Source: Herbidospora cretacea (GTDB taxonomy: Bacteria > Actinomycetota > Actinomycetes > Streptosporangiales > Streptosporangiaceae). From it: a DNA stretch of 64,000 bases. The position numbers and the translations under genes are program-made. The DNA is taken from assembly GCF_001570605.1 (NCBI RefSeq), contig NZ_BBXG01000006.1, positions 124,001 to 188,000 of the forward strand, in the 5' to 3' direction. Below are positions 48,438 to 57,349 of the stretch, piece after piece. The stretch's first letter is position 1; each line of letters begins with the position of its first letter. The notes below the pieces were generated by a model. The model was given only the letters and a program-made list of their open reading frames with translations. It had not been told where the DNA came from and did no database searches.

Positions 48438-49157
48438 ATGACTGCGTTTGTTGTGGCGGCGCATTATCTCCGCGAAACGTTCCGGCACAAGTTCGTCATC
48501 GTTTTCGGTGTGGTTCAGCCCGCGCTCTATCTGGTCTTCTTCGGGCCGGTGTTCACCGGTTCGGGGGTCGGTGACTGGGACGTGCTCGTCCCCGGTCTGC
48601 TGATGCAGCTCGCGCTGCTGACGTGTGGGCTCACCGGCTTCAACATCGTGTTCGACCACCGGTTCGGGGTCCTGGAACGGCTCCGGGTGACGCCGGCCGG
48701 CCGGTTCTCCCTGCTGGTGGGAAGGGTGCTCAAGGACGCCGTCCTGCTGCTGGTCCAGGCGGCCGCCCTGCTCGGGCTGGCCCTCGCCTTCGGGCTGCGG
48801 GCGTCGGTCCCGGGCGTGGTGGCGGGGCTCGCGCTGGTGGTGACCATGGCGCTCGGGCTGGCGGCGCTGTCCTACGCGGCGGCGCTGACCCTCGGCGACG
48901 GGCTGTTCGCGCCGGTCATGGGCACGGCGGTGGTCCCGCTGCTGCTGCTCTCCGGGGCGCTGCTCCCGATGGAGGGCGCCCCGGCCTGGCTCGACGCCGT
49001 CTCCCTGGCCACCCCGTTCCGGCACGTCGTCGACGCGCTCCGGGCGCTGTTCGCCGGGTCGTCACACGGGATCGGGTGGGCGGTGCTGAGCGTCGGGCTG
49101 TTCCTCGCGGTCGCGCTCCCCCTGGCGACGCGGGTGTTCAACCGGGAGAACGCCTAA
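48438..49157 (+). CDS. DrrB/ABC-2-type permease
   Basis: 239 residues with six hydrophobic segments and the ABC-2 pattern (FKHKFV-like RETFRHKFVIVFGVVQPALYLVFFGPVF; PLLLLSGALLPMEGAPAWLDAVSLATPFRHVVDALR). It forms the membrane channel for the ATPase encoded 103 bases upstream. A GTCCGG/CCGGAC hairpin in the gap may tune expression. Overlaps DUF397 by four bases. Confidence 0.9.
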   Translation: MTAFVVAAHYLRETFRHKFVIVFGVVQPALYLVFFGPVFTGSGVGDWDVLVPGLLMQLALLTCGLTGFNIVFDHRFGVLERLRVTPAGRFSLLVGRVLKDAVLLLVQAAALLGLALAFGLRASVPGVVAGLALVVTMALGLAALSYAAALTLGDGLFAPVMGTAVVPLLLLSGALLPMEGAPAWLDAVSLATPFRHVVDALRALFAGSSHGIGWAVLSVGLFLAVALPLATRVFNRENA

Positions 49158-49381
49158 CCGAGCAGGTGGTCGAAGCGGCCCGACTTGATCTCGGTCAGCA
49201 TCGCCGTGACCGCCTCGGCCCCGAAGACCAGCGCCGGTCCCTGCGGATCACGGGAGTTGCGCACCGCCGTGGTCCCGTCGGGGAGGCGGGCGAACTCCAC
49301 GCAGCTGCCGTTCGGGTTGCTGTGACTGCTCTTCACCCAGACCGCATGTCGCAGCTGACCGGAATTCGGGACGTAGCCCAT
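49154..49381 (-). CDS. DUF397 protein, partner of the XRE regulator
   Basis: 75 residues from ATG 49381, with the family core WVKSSHSNPNGSCVEFARLPDG and AVRNSRDPQGPALVF. DUF397 proteins accompany XRE/DUF5753 regulators of the WhiJ type and are thought to bind them and change their activity. The regulator lies 61 bases upstream on the same strand with its own promoter in between. Confidence 0.92.
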   Translation of the reverse strand: MGYVPNSGQLRHAVWVKSSHSNPNGSCVEFARLPDGTTAVRNSRDPQGPALVFGAEAVTAMLTEIKSGRFDHLLG

Positions 49382-49412
49382 CGTGCCCCTCTCAAGTGGT
49401 GAGAGGGCCACC

Positions 49413-49442
49413 CTAGTAGGTCATCTGCACGTGCATCGGCAA
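49413..49442 (-). promoter_or_regulatory. DUF397 promoter with TGCACGTGCA operator between -35 and -10
   Basis: Minus strand: TTGCCG (49442-49437), 18 bases, TACTAG (49418-49413). The spacer contains the perfect palindrome TGCACGTGCA (49426-49435). The 13-base sequence TCTGCACGTGCAT recurs upstream of the regulator at 50452-50464. Confidence 0.65.
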
Positions 49443-50336
49443 TTACAGAGAGGCGCGAATCTCTGTCAACAGATCGTGTGTCTGCCGGGCCTGGTGGGCC
49501 TCCACGCACAGGCTGTTCATGACCTGCATGTAGCGGTCGACCTCGTCGAGTTTCTCCAGGTAGAGGGCGCTGGTGAGCTGTTCGAGGTAGACCACGTCAG
49601 GCAGTTCGCGCTCGTCGAAGCGCAGGATCGTGAACGGCCCGCCGGCCGCCGCGTGGCCGCCCCGGTCGAACGGGACGATCTGGAGCGTGATGTTCGGGTG
49701 GTCGGCCATCTCCAGCAGGTGGTCGATCTGGGCCCGCATGACGGCGCGGCCGCCGAGCGGTCGGCGCAGCGCGGCCTCGTCGATGACGGTCCACAGCTTC
49801 ACCGCGTCGGGGCCCCGCAGGCGGGCCTGCCGGGTCATCCGGAGGGCGACCCGGCGCTCGATCTCCTCCTCGGGCGCACCGCCGTTGGCCAGCAGGATGA
49901 CGGCGCGGGCGTAGTCGGGGGTCTGGAGCAGGCCGTGGACGAACTGGACCTCGTAGGCGCGGATCACCGACGCGGCCTCTTCCAGGCCGACGTACATCTC
50001 GAACCAGGAGGGGAGCAGGTCGCTGTACTTGTGCCACCAGCCGGGCGAGTTGGCCTGGCGGGCGAGGGAGATCATCGCGTCGCGGTCGGCGGAGTTGGTG
50101 ACGCCGTAGAGGGTCAGCAGGTCGGCGACGTCGCGCTCCTTGAAGCTGACCCGGCCGAGCTCCAGCCGGCTGATCTTCGCGTGGGAGGCGCGGATGACGT
50201 GTCCGGCGTCCTCGGGGGAGATGCCCTTGGCCCGGCGCAGCCGCCGGAGCTGGGCACCCAGCAGGATGCGCAGGACCGTGGGGCCACCACGGGAGTACGA
50301 CAGCACACCGGCGGTGGGGTCCGGGTCAGCGGTCAC
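49443..50336 (-). CDS. XRE-family regulator with DUF5753 domain (WhiJ type)
   Basis: About 297 residues from GTG 50336 (GGAG nine bases before it). N-terminal helix-turn-helix LRRLRRAKGISPEDAGHVIRASHAKISRLELGRV, then the DUF5753 ligand/protein-binding domain from about residue 95 (ALRRPLGG, LQIVPFDRGGHAA). In streptomycetes such pairs control development and secondary metabolism. Repeats resembling TGCACGTGCAT flank the gene. Confidence 0.9.
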   Translation of the reverse strand: MTADPDPTAGVLSYSRGGPTVLRILLGAQLRRLRRAKGISPEDAGHVIRASHAKISRLELGRVSFKERDVADLLTLYGVTNSADRDAMISLARQANSPGWWHKYSDLLPSWFEMYVGLEEAASVIRAYEVQFVHGLLQTPDYARAVILLANGGAPEEEIERRVALRMTRQARLRGPDAVKLWTVIDEAALRRPLGGRAVMRAQIDHLLEMADHPNITLQIVPFDRGGHAAAGGPFTILRFDERELPDVVYLEQLTSALYLEKLDEVDRYMQVMNSLCVEAHQARQTHDLLTEIRASL

Positions 50337-50381
50337 GACAATCTCCACACGGGTCAGCACGAGTAGGCGTATTTCCTGAAC

Positions 50382-50464
50382 GTGCATCATTGTCGCATCA
50401 GCGGCTCTTGGCAAACAGTGCATCATTCATGGGAAATCACCAAGAGCCGCTTCTGCACGTGCAT
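50382..50464. promoter_or_regulatory. Repeat cluster upstream of the XRE gene
   Basis: GTGCATCATT at 50382-50391 and 50418-50427 (36 bases apart), TCTGCACGTGCAT at 50452-50464, and a perfect 12-bp inverted repeat AGCGGCTCTTGG (50400-50411)/CCAAGAGCCGCT (50440-50451). The last can also terminate the mmpL transcript, which ends at 50471. Confidence 0.6.
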
Positions 50465-50470
50465 ATGTAC

Positions 50471-52573
50471 TTATTTCTGGATTAGTGCGGATTCCTTGTG
50501 AACCGACTTAGTGGGCAGCGCGTCGTGGTGCCGGACGTCGGGCAGCACCCGGCCGAGCCATCGGGGGATCCACCAGTTGGCCCGGCCGAGCAGCGCCATC
50601 GTGGCGGGCACCAGCACCAGCCGCACCAGCGTCGCGTCGATCAGCACCGCCGCCGCCATGCCCACCCCGGTCGTCTTCACCGTCACGTCGGGGTCGAGCG
50701 CGAAGCCGACGAACACCGCCACCATGATCGCGGCGGCGCTGGAGATGACCCGCCCGGTCGAGGTCAGGCCACGGATCACGCTGCCCCTGGCGTCGCCGGT
50801 GGCCAGGAAGTCCTCCCGGATCCGGGACAGCAGGAACACCTCGTAGTCCATCGACAGGCCGAACAGCACGGCGAACATCAGGACCGGCACCCACGTCGAC
50901 ACCGAGGCGCCGTGCGGCAGCCCGACCAGGGCCGCCCCGGCGTCGGTCTGGAACACCACCGTGATCACGCCGTACGCCGCCGCGACCGACAGCAGGTTCA
51001 TCACCGCGGCCTTGAGGGCGACGACGGGGGCCCGGAACATCACGGTCAGCAGGAGCAGCGACAGCACCACCACGAAGGCGACCACCACCCAGAGCCGCTC
51101 GGCCAGCCGGTCGGAGATGTCCCCGAACACCGCCACCACCCCGGTGACCATCACGCCGTCGGGCAGGGTGGCGCGCAGGCGACGGACCAGCTCGGTGGTC
51201 CGTTCGTCCTGCGGCCCCGTCGCGGGCTCGACGGTGATCACGGTGGCCTCGCCCCGCGTGACCGGCGGGGACACCGCCCTGATCCCGGGCTGCCCGCCGA
51301 GGGCGGCCGTCACCCGCCCGGCCAGCTCCGCCCGCATCGCCAGCACGACCGGGCCGTTGGCCCCCGGGCCGAACTCCTCGGCGACCAGGTCGTAGGCGAC
51401 GCGGGTGGTCTTGCTCTCCGGCTGGGTGCCGGCGTCCTGCGGCCAGGTGCGCATGCCCAGCATCGGCGCGGCCAGCGCCAGCAGCACGACCACCGCGACC
51501 AGCGCCGACCGCTTCGGCCGGCGGCCCACCCACTCCGCCCACCGGGCGGTGCGCGAGGTCCTTCGCGCCGGCCGGGTGAGGCCGAGGCGCTCCCTGCGGG
51601 GCAGCACCCGCCGGCCCGCCAGGCCCAGCATCGCCGGGACCAGCGTGACCGAGGCGATCATGACCGCGCCGACGGTGGCGAAGGTGGCGTACGCGAACGA
51701 GGCGTAGACCGGCAGCGTGGACAGGTGCAGCCCGAACAGCGAGACCAGCACGGTCAGGCCCGCCATCAGCACCGACGTCCCGGCGGTCGCGGTCGCGTGG
51801 GCCGCCGCCTCCCGGGGCGGCAGGCCCGCCCGCAGGGCCTCGACGTGCCGGCTGACCAGGAACAGCGCGTAGTCGATGCCGACCCCGAGGCCGACCATCG
51901 TGGCGATCGTCGGCGCGATCGTGGAGATCTCGATCACCCCGGCCAGCAGGGTGACGATCGCGGTGCCGACGCCCAGGCCCGTCATCGCGACCAGCAGCGG
52001 CAGCCCGGCGGCGACCAGCGAGCCCAGCCCGGCCAGCAGGATGACCAGGGCGGCCACGATGCCGGCCGCCTCGGCGACGCCGCTCGGCGCGGAGACGTTC
52101 TCCGGCATCTCGCCGCCGAACGCGACGGTGAGGCCCGCCGCCCTGGCGGGGGCGGTGGCCTCGGTGAGGGCGTCCACGCCCTCGGAGCCGGAGAAGTCGG
52201 TGACCGGGACGCGGTAGCCGACCTCGATCAGCGCGGTGTCGCCGTCGGCCGAGACGCGCGCCGGGGCGACATGGGAGACGTGCGGCATCGCGGCGAGCCG
52301 CTCGTCCAGGGTGGCCAGCAGGTCCGGCGGCACCGGCCGCTCGCCGTGCACGACCACCCGCGCCCCGGCCCCAGCCAGGTCGGGGAGGTGCTCGGCCAGG
52401 AAGTCCTTGCCCGCCTGGGAGGGGATGCCCGGCACGTCGTAGTCGTCGTGGGGGGTGCCGCCCGCCGCCAGGGACAGGCCGGTCGCCGCGACCAGGGCGA
52501 CCAGCCAGGCGGCGAGTGTGCGCCACGGGTGGGCGGCGGCCGCGCCACCGAGGCGGCCGAGCAAGCGAGACAT
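50471..52573 (-). CDS. MMPL-family transporter
   Basis: 700 residues. One helix at the N-terminus, a large extracytoplasmic domain (about 40-165), five helices, a second loop and a second five-helix bundle: the RND/MmpL layout. Conserved GLGVGIDYALFLVSR and GLSMDYEVFLLSR carry the proton-relay acidic residues. Exports lipids or drugs; the substrate is unknown. No MmpS partner is present. Confidence 0.9.
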   Translation of the reverse strand: MSRLLGRLGGAAAAHPWRTLAAWLVALVAATGLSLAAGGTPHDDYDVPGIPSQAGKDFLAEHLPDLAGAGARVVVHGERPVPPDLLATLDERLAAMPHVSHVAPARVSADGDTALIEVGYRVPVTDFSGSEGVDALTEATAPARAAGLTVAFGGEMPENVSAPSGVAEAAGIVAALVILLAGLGSLVAAGLPLLVAMTGLGVGTAIVTLLAGVIEISTIAPTIATMVGLGVGIDYALFLVSRHVEALRAGLPPREAAAHATATAGTSVLMAGLTVLVSLFGLHLSTLPVYASFAYATFATVGAVMIASVTLVPAMLGLAGRRVLPRRERLGLTRPARRTSRTARWAEWVGRRPKRSALVAVVVLLALAAPMLGMRTWPQDAGTQPESKTTRVAYDLVAEEFGPGANGPVVLAMRAELAGRVTAALGGQPGIRAVSPPVTRGEATVITVEPATGPQDERTTELVRRLRATLPDGVMVTGVVAVFGDISDRLAERLWVVVAFVVVLSLLLLTVMFRAPVVALKAAVMNLLSVAAAYGVITVVFQTDAGAALVGLPHGASVSTWVPVLMFAVLFGLSMDYEVFLLSRIREDFLATGDARGSVIRGLTSTGRVISSAAAIMVAVFVGFALDPDVTVKTTGVGMAAAVLIDATLVRLVLVPATMALLGRANWWIPRWLGRVLPDVRHHDALPTKSVHKESALIQK

Positions 52574-52587
52574 GGGGGGCGTCCTCT

Positions 52588-52615
52588 CCTGGATCCGCGT
52601 TTGTGCTGATCCAGG
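52588..52615. promoter_or_regulatory. Inverted repeat upstream of mmpL
   Basis: CCTGGATC (52588-52595) and GATCCAGG (52608-52615), a perfect 8-bp inverted repeat with 12-base spacer, 15 bases before the mmpL start on the minus strand. Operator or leader hairpin. Confidence 0.45.
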
Positions 52616-52667
52616 GTCGGCCGGGCCGCTTGGTCACCTCTTGGGGCGGGCTTGGAGCCGAGTCGGG

Positions 52668-55600
52668 TCAGCCCGGGGGGAGGGCGGCCAGGGCCTTCTC
52701 CGCGTCGGCGGCCCAGACGGGGGCGCCGCGACGGCGGGCCACCTCGGCGGCGTGCCGGTAGCAGGCCGCCGCCTCGTCGAGGTCGCCGAGCCGCACGGCC
52801 AGGTCGCCGAGCAGGTGCGCGACCGGGCGCAGCGAGACCGACAGCGAGGCCGCGCCGGGCAGGCTGTCGCGCAGCGGCAGGAGCTCCGCGCGGATCCGCC
52901 GCACCTCCTCCGGCGTGCCCACCGCGGCCGCCGCCAGGGCGCGCAGGCCCAGGTAGAGGGAGTAGTAGAAGTCCTTGCGGATGGGGGCCAGCCGGGTGCG
53001 GATCTCGGCCGCCTCCTTGAGACGGCCCTCCCGGCTGAGCGCCACCGCGAGCAGGTCGCTGACGATCGCGCCGTGCTCCTCGTGCAGGGCGTAGGCGATG
53101 TCGGCGTACTCGCCGTGGCGGTCCTGGCTGACCCGGATCGCGAAGACCGCCAGCGCGTGGGCGCCTTCGGCGTTGAGCGAGCCCTTGCGGAGCAGCAGAC
53201 CGAACGCCGCGCCGTAGGCCGCCTCCGCGCCGTCGAAGTCGCCGGCCACGTGGCGGAGCGTGGCATAGGCCACGTTGGTGACCTCGCGGGCCTCGATCAT
53301 CTGGTACGCCGTCGCCAGGTCGTGTGCCGCCTTGAGATGCCGGTGCATGCCGGGCACATCGCCCAGCATCCAGCAGGCCCGGGTGGCGACGAACTCGCCG
53401 TACCAGCGGTAGGCCAGCAGGTGGTCGTGGCGGTAGGCCAGGTCGGCCAGGCGCACCGACAGATCCAGCACCTGCCGGGGGGCCAGCTCGAACGGGGTCT
53501 CCTTGATCCGGACCGTGAGGGCCAGCGCGGTCATCGCCGGGTCGTCGAGCGTGGCGGCCAGCGCCTCCAGCTCGTCGGCGGCCGCGGCGCTGCGCGGGTC
53601 GCCCTCGTTCTCCAGCTCCGAGACGACCATCTCCAGCAGGCGGCAGCGCACGACCGGGTCGAGGTCGTCCCGCCTCAGCAAACGGGTGATCAGGCCGACG
53701 GTGCGTTCGTCCACGTAGGAGTAGGGGCGGATGAGCCACGGGGTGGCCTCGGTCCAGCACGAGAACGCGGCGATCAGCAGGTCGTCGCGGCCGGCCGCCT
53801 GGGCGACGTCCACCGCCTTCTGGCGGGTGGCCCGCGCGTGCGCGACCGCGCCGTCCTGCACCTGGGCGCGGACCAGCGCGGCCAGCAACTCGACCTTCGC
53901 GGCGTCCCGGTCGGCCGTCGCCTGGACGGGCACGCGCTCGAACGCCACCAGCGCCTGTTCGTACAGTTCGGTGGCGGTGTCGTAGGCGTAGCGGCGGGTG
54001 GCCAGCTCGGCGGCCTTGACCGAGTGCGCGACGGCGCGTTCGGCGGTCGCCGAGGTGCCCGCGCTAGCGTAGTGGTGGGCCAGCGCGGTGTGGTCGTCGG
54101 GGTGCAGGGCGGCCAGGGAGTCGGCGACGCGGGCGTGCATGCGGGTCAGCCGCACCTGCGACAGGTCGTGGTAGAGGGTGTCGCGGACCAGCGCGTGGGT
54201 GAACCGCACCCGGCCCGGCGACGGCTCGGTGAGCAGGCCGGTCAGCACGCCCGCCTCCAGGGCGTCGAGCACGCCGTCCTCGTCGGCGTCGGCCGCGCCC
54301 ACCAGGACCTCGACCTCGGCCTCCCGGCCGACGGCCGCGGCGAGCCGGAGCACGGTGACGGCGGGGGCGGGCAGCCGGGCCAGCCGCCGCCGCAGGACGT
54401 CGCGCACCCCTTCGGGCACGCTCCTGGCCACGCCCGCCAGGCTGCCCTCGGAGGCCAGCAGGCGGGCGCTCTCCCGTACGTAGAAGGGGTTGCCGCCGGT
54501 GCGCTCCGCGATCCAGGCGACCGTCCCGGCCTCGACCTCGCGTCCACAGACCGACGTCACCAGGCGCTCGACGTCGCCTTCGGACAGGCCGTCGAGGTGG
54601 AGGCGGGTGGGGGAGCGGGCGGCCAGCGCGGCCAGCGCGTCCTCCTGGGCGTCGGTCACGTCGGAGGGGCGGAAGGCGGCCACCAGCAGCACCCGCGCGT
54701 TCGTCAGCTCCCCTGCCACCGCGACCAGCAGGCCCAGCGTCTCGGCGTCGGCCCGGTGGAGGTCGTCGAGGAGGATCGCCAGCGCCCGCCCCGACGTGCG
54801 GGTGAGCGAGCGCAGCCAGGCGCAGGCGGCGCGGTGCATGCGGAAGCGGCCGGTGGCGGAGTCGTCGGCGTCCGGGCGCGCGTCGCCGAGCAGCGGGGCC
54901 AGCGCCTCGGCGTGCTCGCTCAGCGGGGCGATCTCGGTCAGCGGGCCGAGCGCCTCGATCCACGCCCAGGCGGGCGGCGCGCCCTCGGTCTCGGGGCAGC
55001 GGCCGGTCACGACCAGCCAGGTCGCCGGGTCGAGGTCGTCGGCGATGCGGGCCATCAGGGTCGACTTCCCGGCCCCGGGCTCACCGCTGATCAGCACCAC
55101 CTCCGCGTCGACGGCGGCGGCGCGGGCGGCGGCCTCGCCGATCTCGGCCAGCTCCAGGTCCCGGCCGACGAACAGCGGCCCCGCGGGATCGGTCCACGAT
55201 CCGGCCGGGGGAGCGGCGATCATGACCGGCGAGGGGTCGGCCGGTTCGGGCGCGCGGGTGGCGGCGTGCAGCAGGTCGAGCCGCTGGGCCAGCACCGCCT
55301 CTTCGAGCTCGGTCAGCGCCGGGCCAGGGTCGAGGCCCAGCTCGTCGACCAGGGTGGTGCGGGCCCGGCGCAGCGCCGCGAGCGCGTCGGCCTGCCGCCC
55401 GCTGCCCCACAGGGCCAGCGCCAGCAGCCGCCACCCCTCCTCGCGGAGGGGTTCGCGCCGCGTCAGCATCTCGGCGGCCGGCACGGCGTCCGCCGGCGGA
55501 GCCGACCGCAGGGTCGTCTCGACCAGCAGTTCCTGGGCGGCCAGCCGCAGTTCGGTCAGCCGGGCGGCCTCGGCGACGGCCCACTCCTCGTCGGCGAACT

Positions 55601-56033
55601 CGGCGAACGCCGCGCCCCGCCAGTTGCCCAGGGTGTCGCTCAGCAGCGTGCGGGCCGCGCCGGGGTCCCGCGCGCTCAGGTCGCGGGCCTCACCGGCGGC
55701 GCGCTCGAACCGCCAGGCGTCGACGGCCTCGGCGTCCAGCCGGACGGCGTAGCCGGGGGCGGCGCTGACCAGCACCGAGGCGGGTGCGCGCGGCGGCCGG
55801 CCGGGTTCGAGGAGGCGGCGCAGGTTGGCCACATAGGACTGCAGCGACGCGATCGCCTTGGCCGGGGGCTCCCCGCGCCAGAGATCCTCGATCATGCGGT
55901 CGACGGAGACGACGTCCCCGCGCGCGGCGACCAGCAGGGCGAGGACGGCGCGCTGCCTCGGCCCGCCGAGGAGCACGGAACGCCCGTCGACGTCCGCTTC
56001 GAGCGGTCCAAGGACCCGCACGCGCACAGCCAC
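52668..56033 (-). CDS. Large BTAD-AAA-TPR transcriptional regulator (AfsR/SARP-like)
   Basis: About 1121 residues from GTG 56033. Winged helix at 1-95 (RVRVLGPLEADVDGRSVLLGGPRQRAVLALL), BTAD to about 240 (LGLDPGPAL), an AAA/STAND ATPase with Walker A GEPGAGKST near 316-324 and LLDDLHRADAET, then a long helical TPR-type half. Such proteins activate secondary metabolism or stress genes. TATACC eight bases before the GTG and no ribosome-binding site suggest a leaderless transcript. Upstream in-frame sequence to 56564 overlaps the hemerythrin gene and is rejected. Confidence 0.85.
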   Translation of the reverse strand: MAVRVRVLGPLEADVDGRSVLLGGPRQRAVLALLVAARGDVVSVDRMIEDLWRGEPPAKAIASLQSYVANLRRLLEPGRPPRAPASVLVSAAPGYAVRLDAEAVDAWRFERAAGEARDLSARDPGAARTLLSDTLGNWRGAAFAEFADEEWAVAEAARLTELRLAAQELLVETTLRSAPPADAVPAAEMLTRREPLREEGWRLLALALWGSGRQADALAALRRARTTLVDELGLDPGPALTELEEAVLAQRLDLLHAATRAPEPADPSPVMIAAPPAGSWTDPAGPLFVGRDLELAEIGEAAARAAAVDAEVVLISGEPGAGKSTLMARIADDLDPATWLVVTGRCPETEGAPPAWAWIEALGPLTEIAPLSEHAEALAPLLGDARPDADDSATGRFRMHRAACAWLRSLTRTSGRALAILLDDLHRADAETLGLLVAVAGELTNARVLLVAAFRPSDVTDAQEDALAALAARSPTRLHLDGLSEGDVERLVTSVCGREVEAGTVAWIAERTGGNPFYVRESARLLASEGSLAGVARSVPEGVRDVLRRRLARLPAPAVTVLRLAAAVGREAEVEVLVGAADADEDGVLDALEAGVLTGLLTEPSPGRVRFTHALVRDTLYHDLSQVRLTRMHARVADSLAALHPDDHTALAHHYASAGTSATAERAVAHSVKAAELATRRYAYDTATELYEQALVAFERVPVQATADRDAAKVELLAALVRAQVQDGAVAHARATRQKAVDVAQAAGRDDLLIAAFSCWTEATPWLIRPYSYVDERTVGLITRLLRRDDLDPVVRCRLLEMVVSELENEGDPRSAAAADELEALAATLDDPAMTALALTVRIKETPFELAPRQVLDLSVRLADLAYRHDHLLAYRWYGEFVATRACWMLGDVPGMHRHLKAAHDLATAYQMIEAREVTNVAYATLRHVAGDFDGAEAAYGAAFGLLLRKGSLNAEGAHALAVFAIRVSQDRHGEYADIAYALHEEHGAIVSDLLAVALSREGRLKEAAEIRTRLAPIRKDFYYSLYLGLRALAAAAVGTPEEVRRIRAELLPLRDSLPGAASLSVSLRPVAHLLGDLAVRLGDLDEAAACYRHAAEVARRRGAPVWAADAEKALAALPPG

Positions 56034-56090
56034 GGAGCAATGGTATACACCCAGAACATCCCAAGAGACCTTCAAGCCATATGGCGGACA

Positions 56091-56121
56091 TTCAACCTCT
56101 GACCTCGACAGAAAGGTTGAA
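56091..56121. promoter_or_regulatory. Inverted repeat before the first hemerythrin gene
   Basis: TTCAACCT (56091-56098) and AGGTTGAA (56114-56121), a perfect 8-bp repeat ending just before the ribosome-binding site (AAAGAGA). It may be an operator in the BTAD/hemerythrin divergent region or a hairpin that limits translation. Confidence 0.5.
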
Positions 56122-56129
56122 AAGAGATC

Positions 56130-56636
56130 ATGTCTGCCGATCGGCCCGACACCCACGACATGCTCGTGGTCCACCGGGTGTTCCGCCGCGAGTCGCGGGT
56201 GCTCGCCGGGCTCGTGCCCGCCGTCGCCGCCGGGGACGTCGTCCGCGCCGGGATCCTGGCCGCCCACTACCGCGACCACGCCCTGGGCCTGCACCACCAC
56301 CTCAGCGCCGAGGACGACCTCGTCTGGCCGAAACTCCTGGCCAGGGTCGACATGGAGGCCGACCTGGTCATCCGGATGGAGCACCAGCACGAACGCGTCC
56401 GGGAGGGCCTCGACCGCATAGGCGCGGCGATGCCCGAATGGGAGCGCGAGGCCGACCCCGCCGTCCGCGACCACCTGGCCGGACTGCTCGCCGACCACCG
56501 GGCCGCCCTCGTCGAGCACCTCGACGACGAGGAGAGACACGTCCTGGCCCTGATCGAGGAGCACCTGTCGGCCGCCGAGTGGGCCGCCGCCGTGGCCCGT
56601 TGGATCGGGCCCGTACGCGGGGCTTCAAGAGCGTGA
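56130..56636 (+). CDS. Hemerythrin-domain protein 1
   Basis: 168 residues. HHE residues: H15 in VHRVFRRES, LGLHHHLSAEDDL, RMEHQHERV and LVEHLDDEERHVLALIEEH give the usual H/E ligands for a di-iron centre. It would bind O2 or NO, or sense redox. Paralogue of the next gene, 38 bases downstream. Confidence 0.9.
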   Translation: MSADRPDTHDMLVVHRVFRRESRVLAGLVPAVAAGDVVRAGILAAHYRDHALGLHHHLSAEDDLVWPKLLARVDMEADLVIRMEHQHERVREGLDRIGAAMPEWEREADPAVRDHLAGLLADHRAALVEHLDDEERHVLALIEEHLSAAEWAAAVARWIGPVRGASRA

Positions 56637-56674
56637 CCAATCATCTCCAAGTGGGTCCTCCCACCCTGGAGCAC

Positions 56675-57331
56675 ATGACGAACGAACGCCCCTACGTCCA
56701 AGAGATGGTCATGATCCACCGGGTCTTCCGGCGCGAGTCGAAGATGATGCCCGAGCTGTTCCGCCGGATCAGGCCCGGCGACACCGCCCGCGCCGCCCTC
56801 ATCGCCGAGCACTACCAGGGCTACGCCGACGGCCTGCACGGCCACCACACCAACGAGGACGACCTGCTCTGGCCCAAACTGCTGGCCCGGGTCACCCTGG
56901 AGGCCGACCTGGTCAAGCGCATGGAGCACCAGCACGAGTACATCGCCGACACCATGCGCCGCGTAGAGGACCTGCTGCCCGGCTTCGCCCGCACCGCCGA
57001 CCCCGCCGTCGGCGACCGCCTCGCCGACCTGCTCACCGACCACCACCACGCGCTCGTGGAGCACCTCGGCGAGGAGGAGACGCACATCCTGCCGCTGGTC
57101 TCCACCCACATCACGGTGGCCGAGTGGAAGGAACTGGGGGAGCGCGGCGTGAAGGAGGCGTCCGGCGGCTCGCTGCAGCGGCAGCTCGTCGTGCTCGGCG
57201 CGATCCTGGAGGACGCCACCCCCGAGGAGCGCGCCCACTTCATGGGGAACCTGCCGGTCCCCGCCAAGCTCGCCTGGAACCTGGCGGGGAAGCGCCTCTA
57301 CAGGAAGCGCGCGGCTCTGATCAGGGCCTAG
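56675..57331 (+). CDS. Hemerythrin-domain protein 2, with C-terminal extension
   Basis: 218 residues. The first 150 align with the preceding gene (IHRVFRRESK, GLHGHHTNEDDLLWPKLLARV, RMEHQHEYI, HHHALVEHLGEEETHI), then an extra ~55 residues follow with GNLPVPAKLAWNLAGKRLYRKRA, absent from the first copy. One histidine of the HHH run is a glycine here. The pair arose by tandem duplication. Ends 18 bases from the convergent membrane gene. Confidence 0.9.
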   Translation: MTNERPYVQEMVMIHRVFRRESKMMPELFRRIRPGDTARAALIAEHYQGYADGLHGHHTNEDDLLWPKLLARVTLEADLVKRMEHQHEYIADTMRRVEDLLPGFARTADPAVGDRLADLLTDHHHALVEHLGEEETHILPLVSTHITVAEWKELGERGVKEASGGSLQRQLVVLGAILEDATPEERAHFMGNLPVPAKLAWNLAGKRLYRKRAALIRA

Positions 57332-57349
57332 TCCGGGTCTGGTCCGGGT

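Noticed and set aside
50498-52609. 703-codon plus-strand frame opposite the MMPL gene, and a similar one from 52455 opposite the BTAD gene
   Set aside because: Composition is H/R/G/P-rich shadow sequence; the minus-strand genes have recognisable domains.
56034-56564. N-terminal extension of the BTAD regulator frame
   Set aside because: It crosses the first hemerythrin gene antisense, and BTAD regulators begin with the winged helix that starts at 56027-56033.
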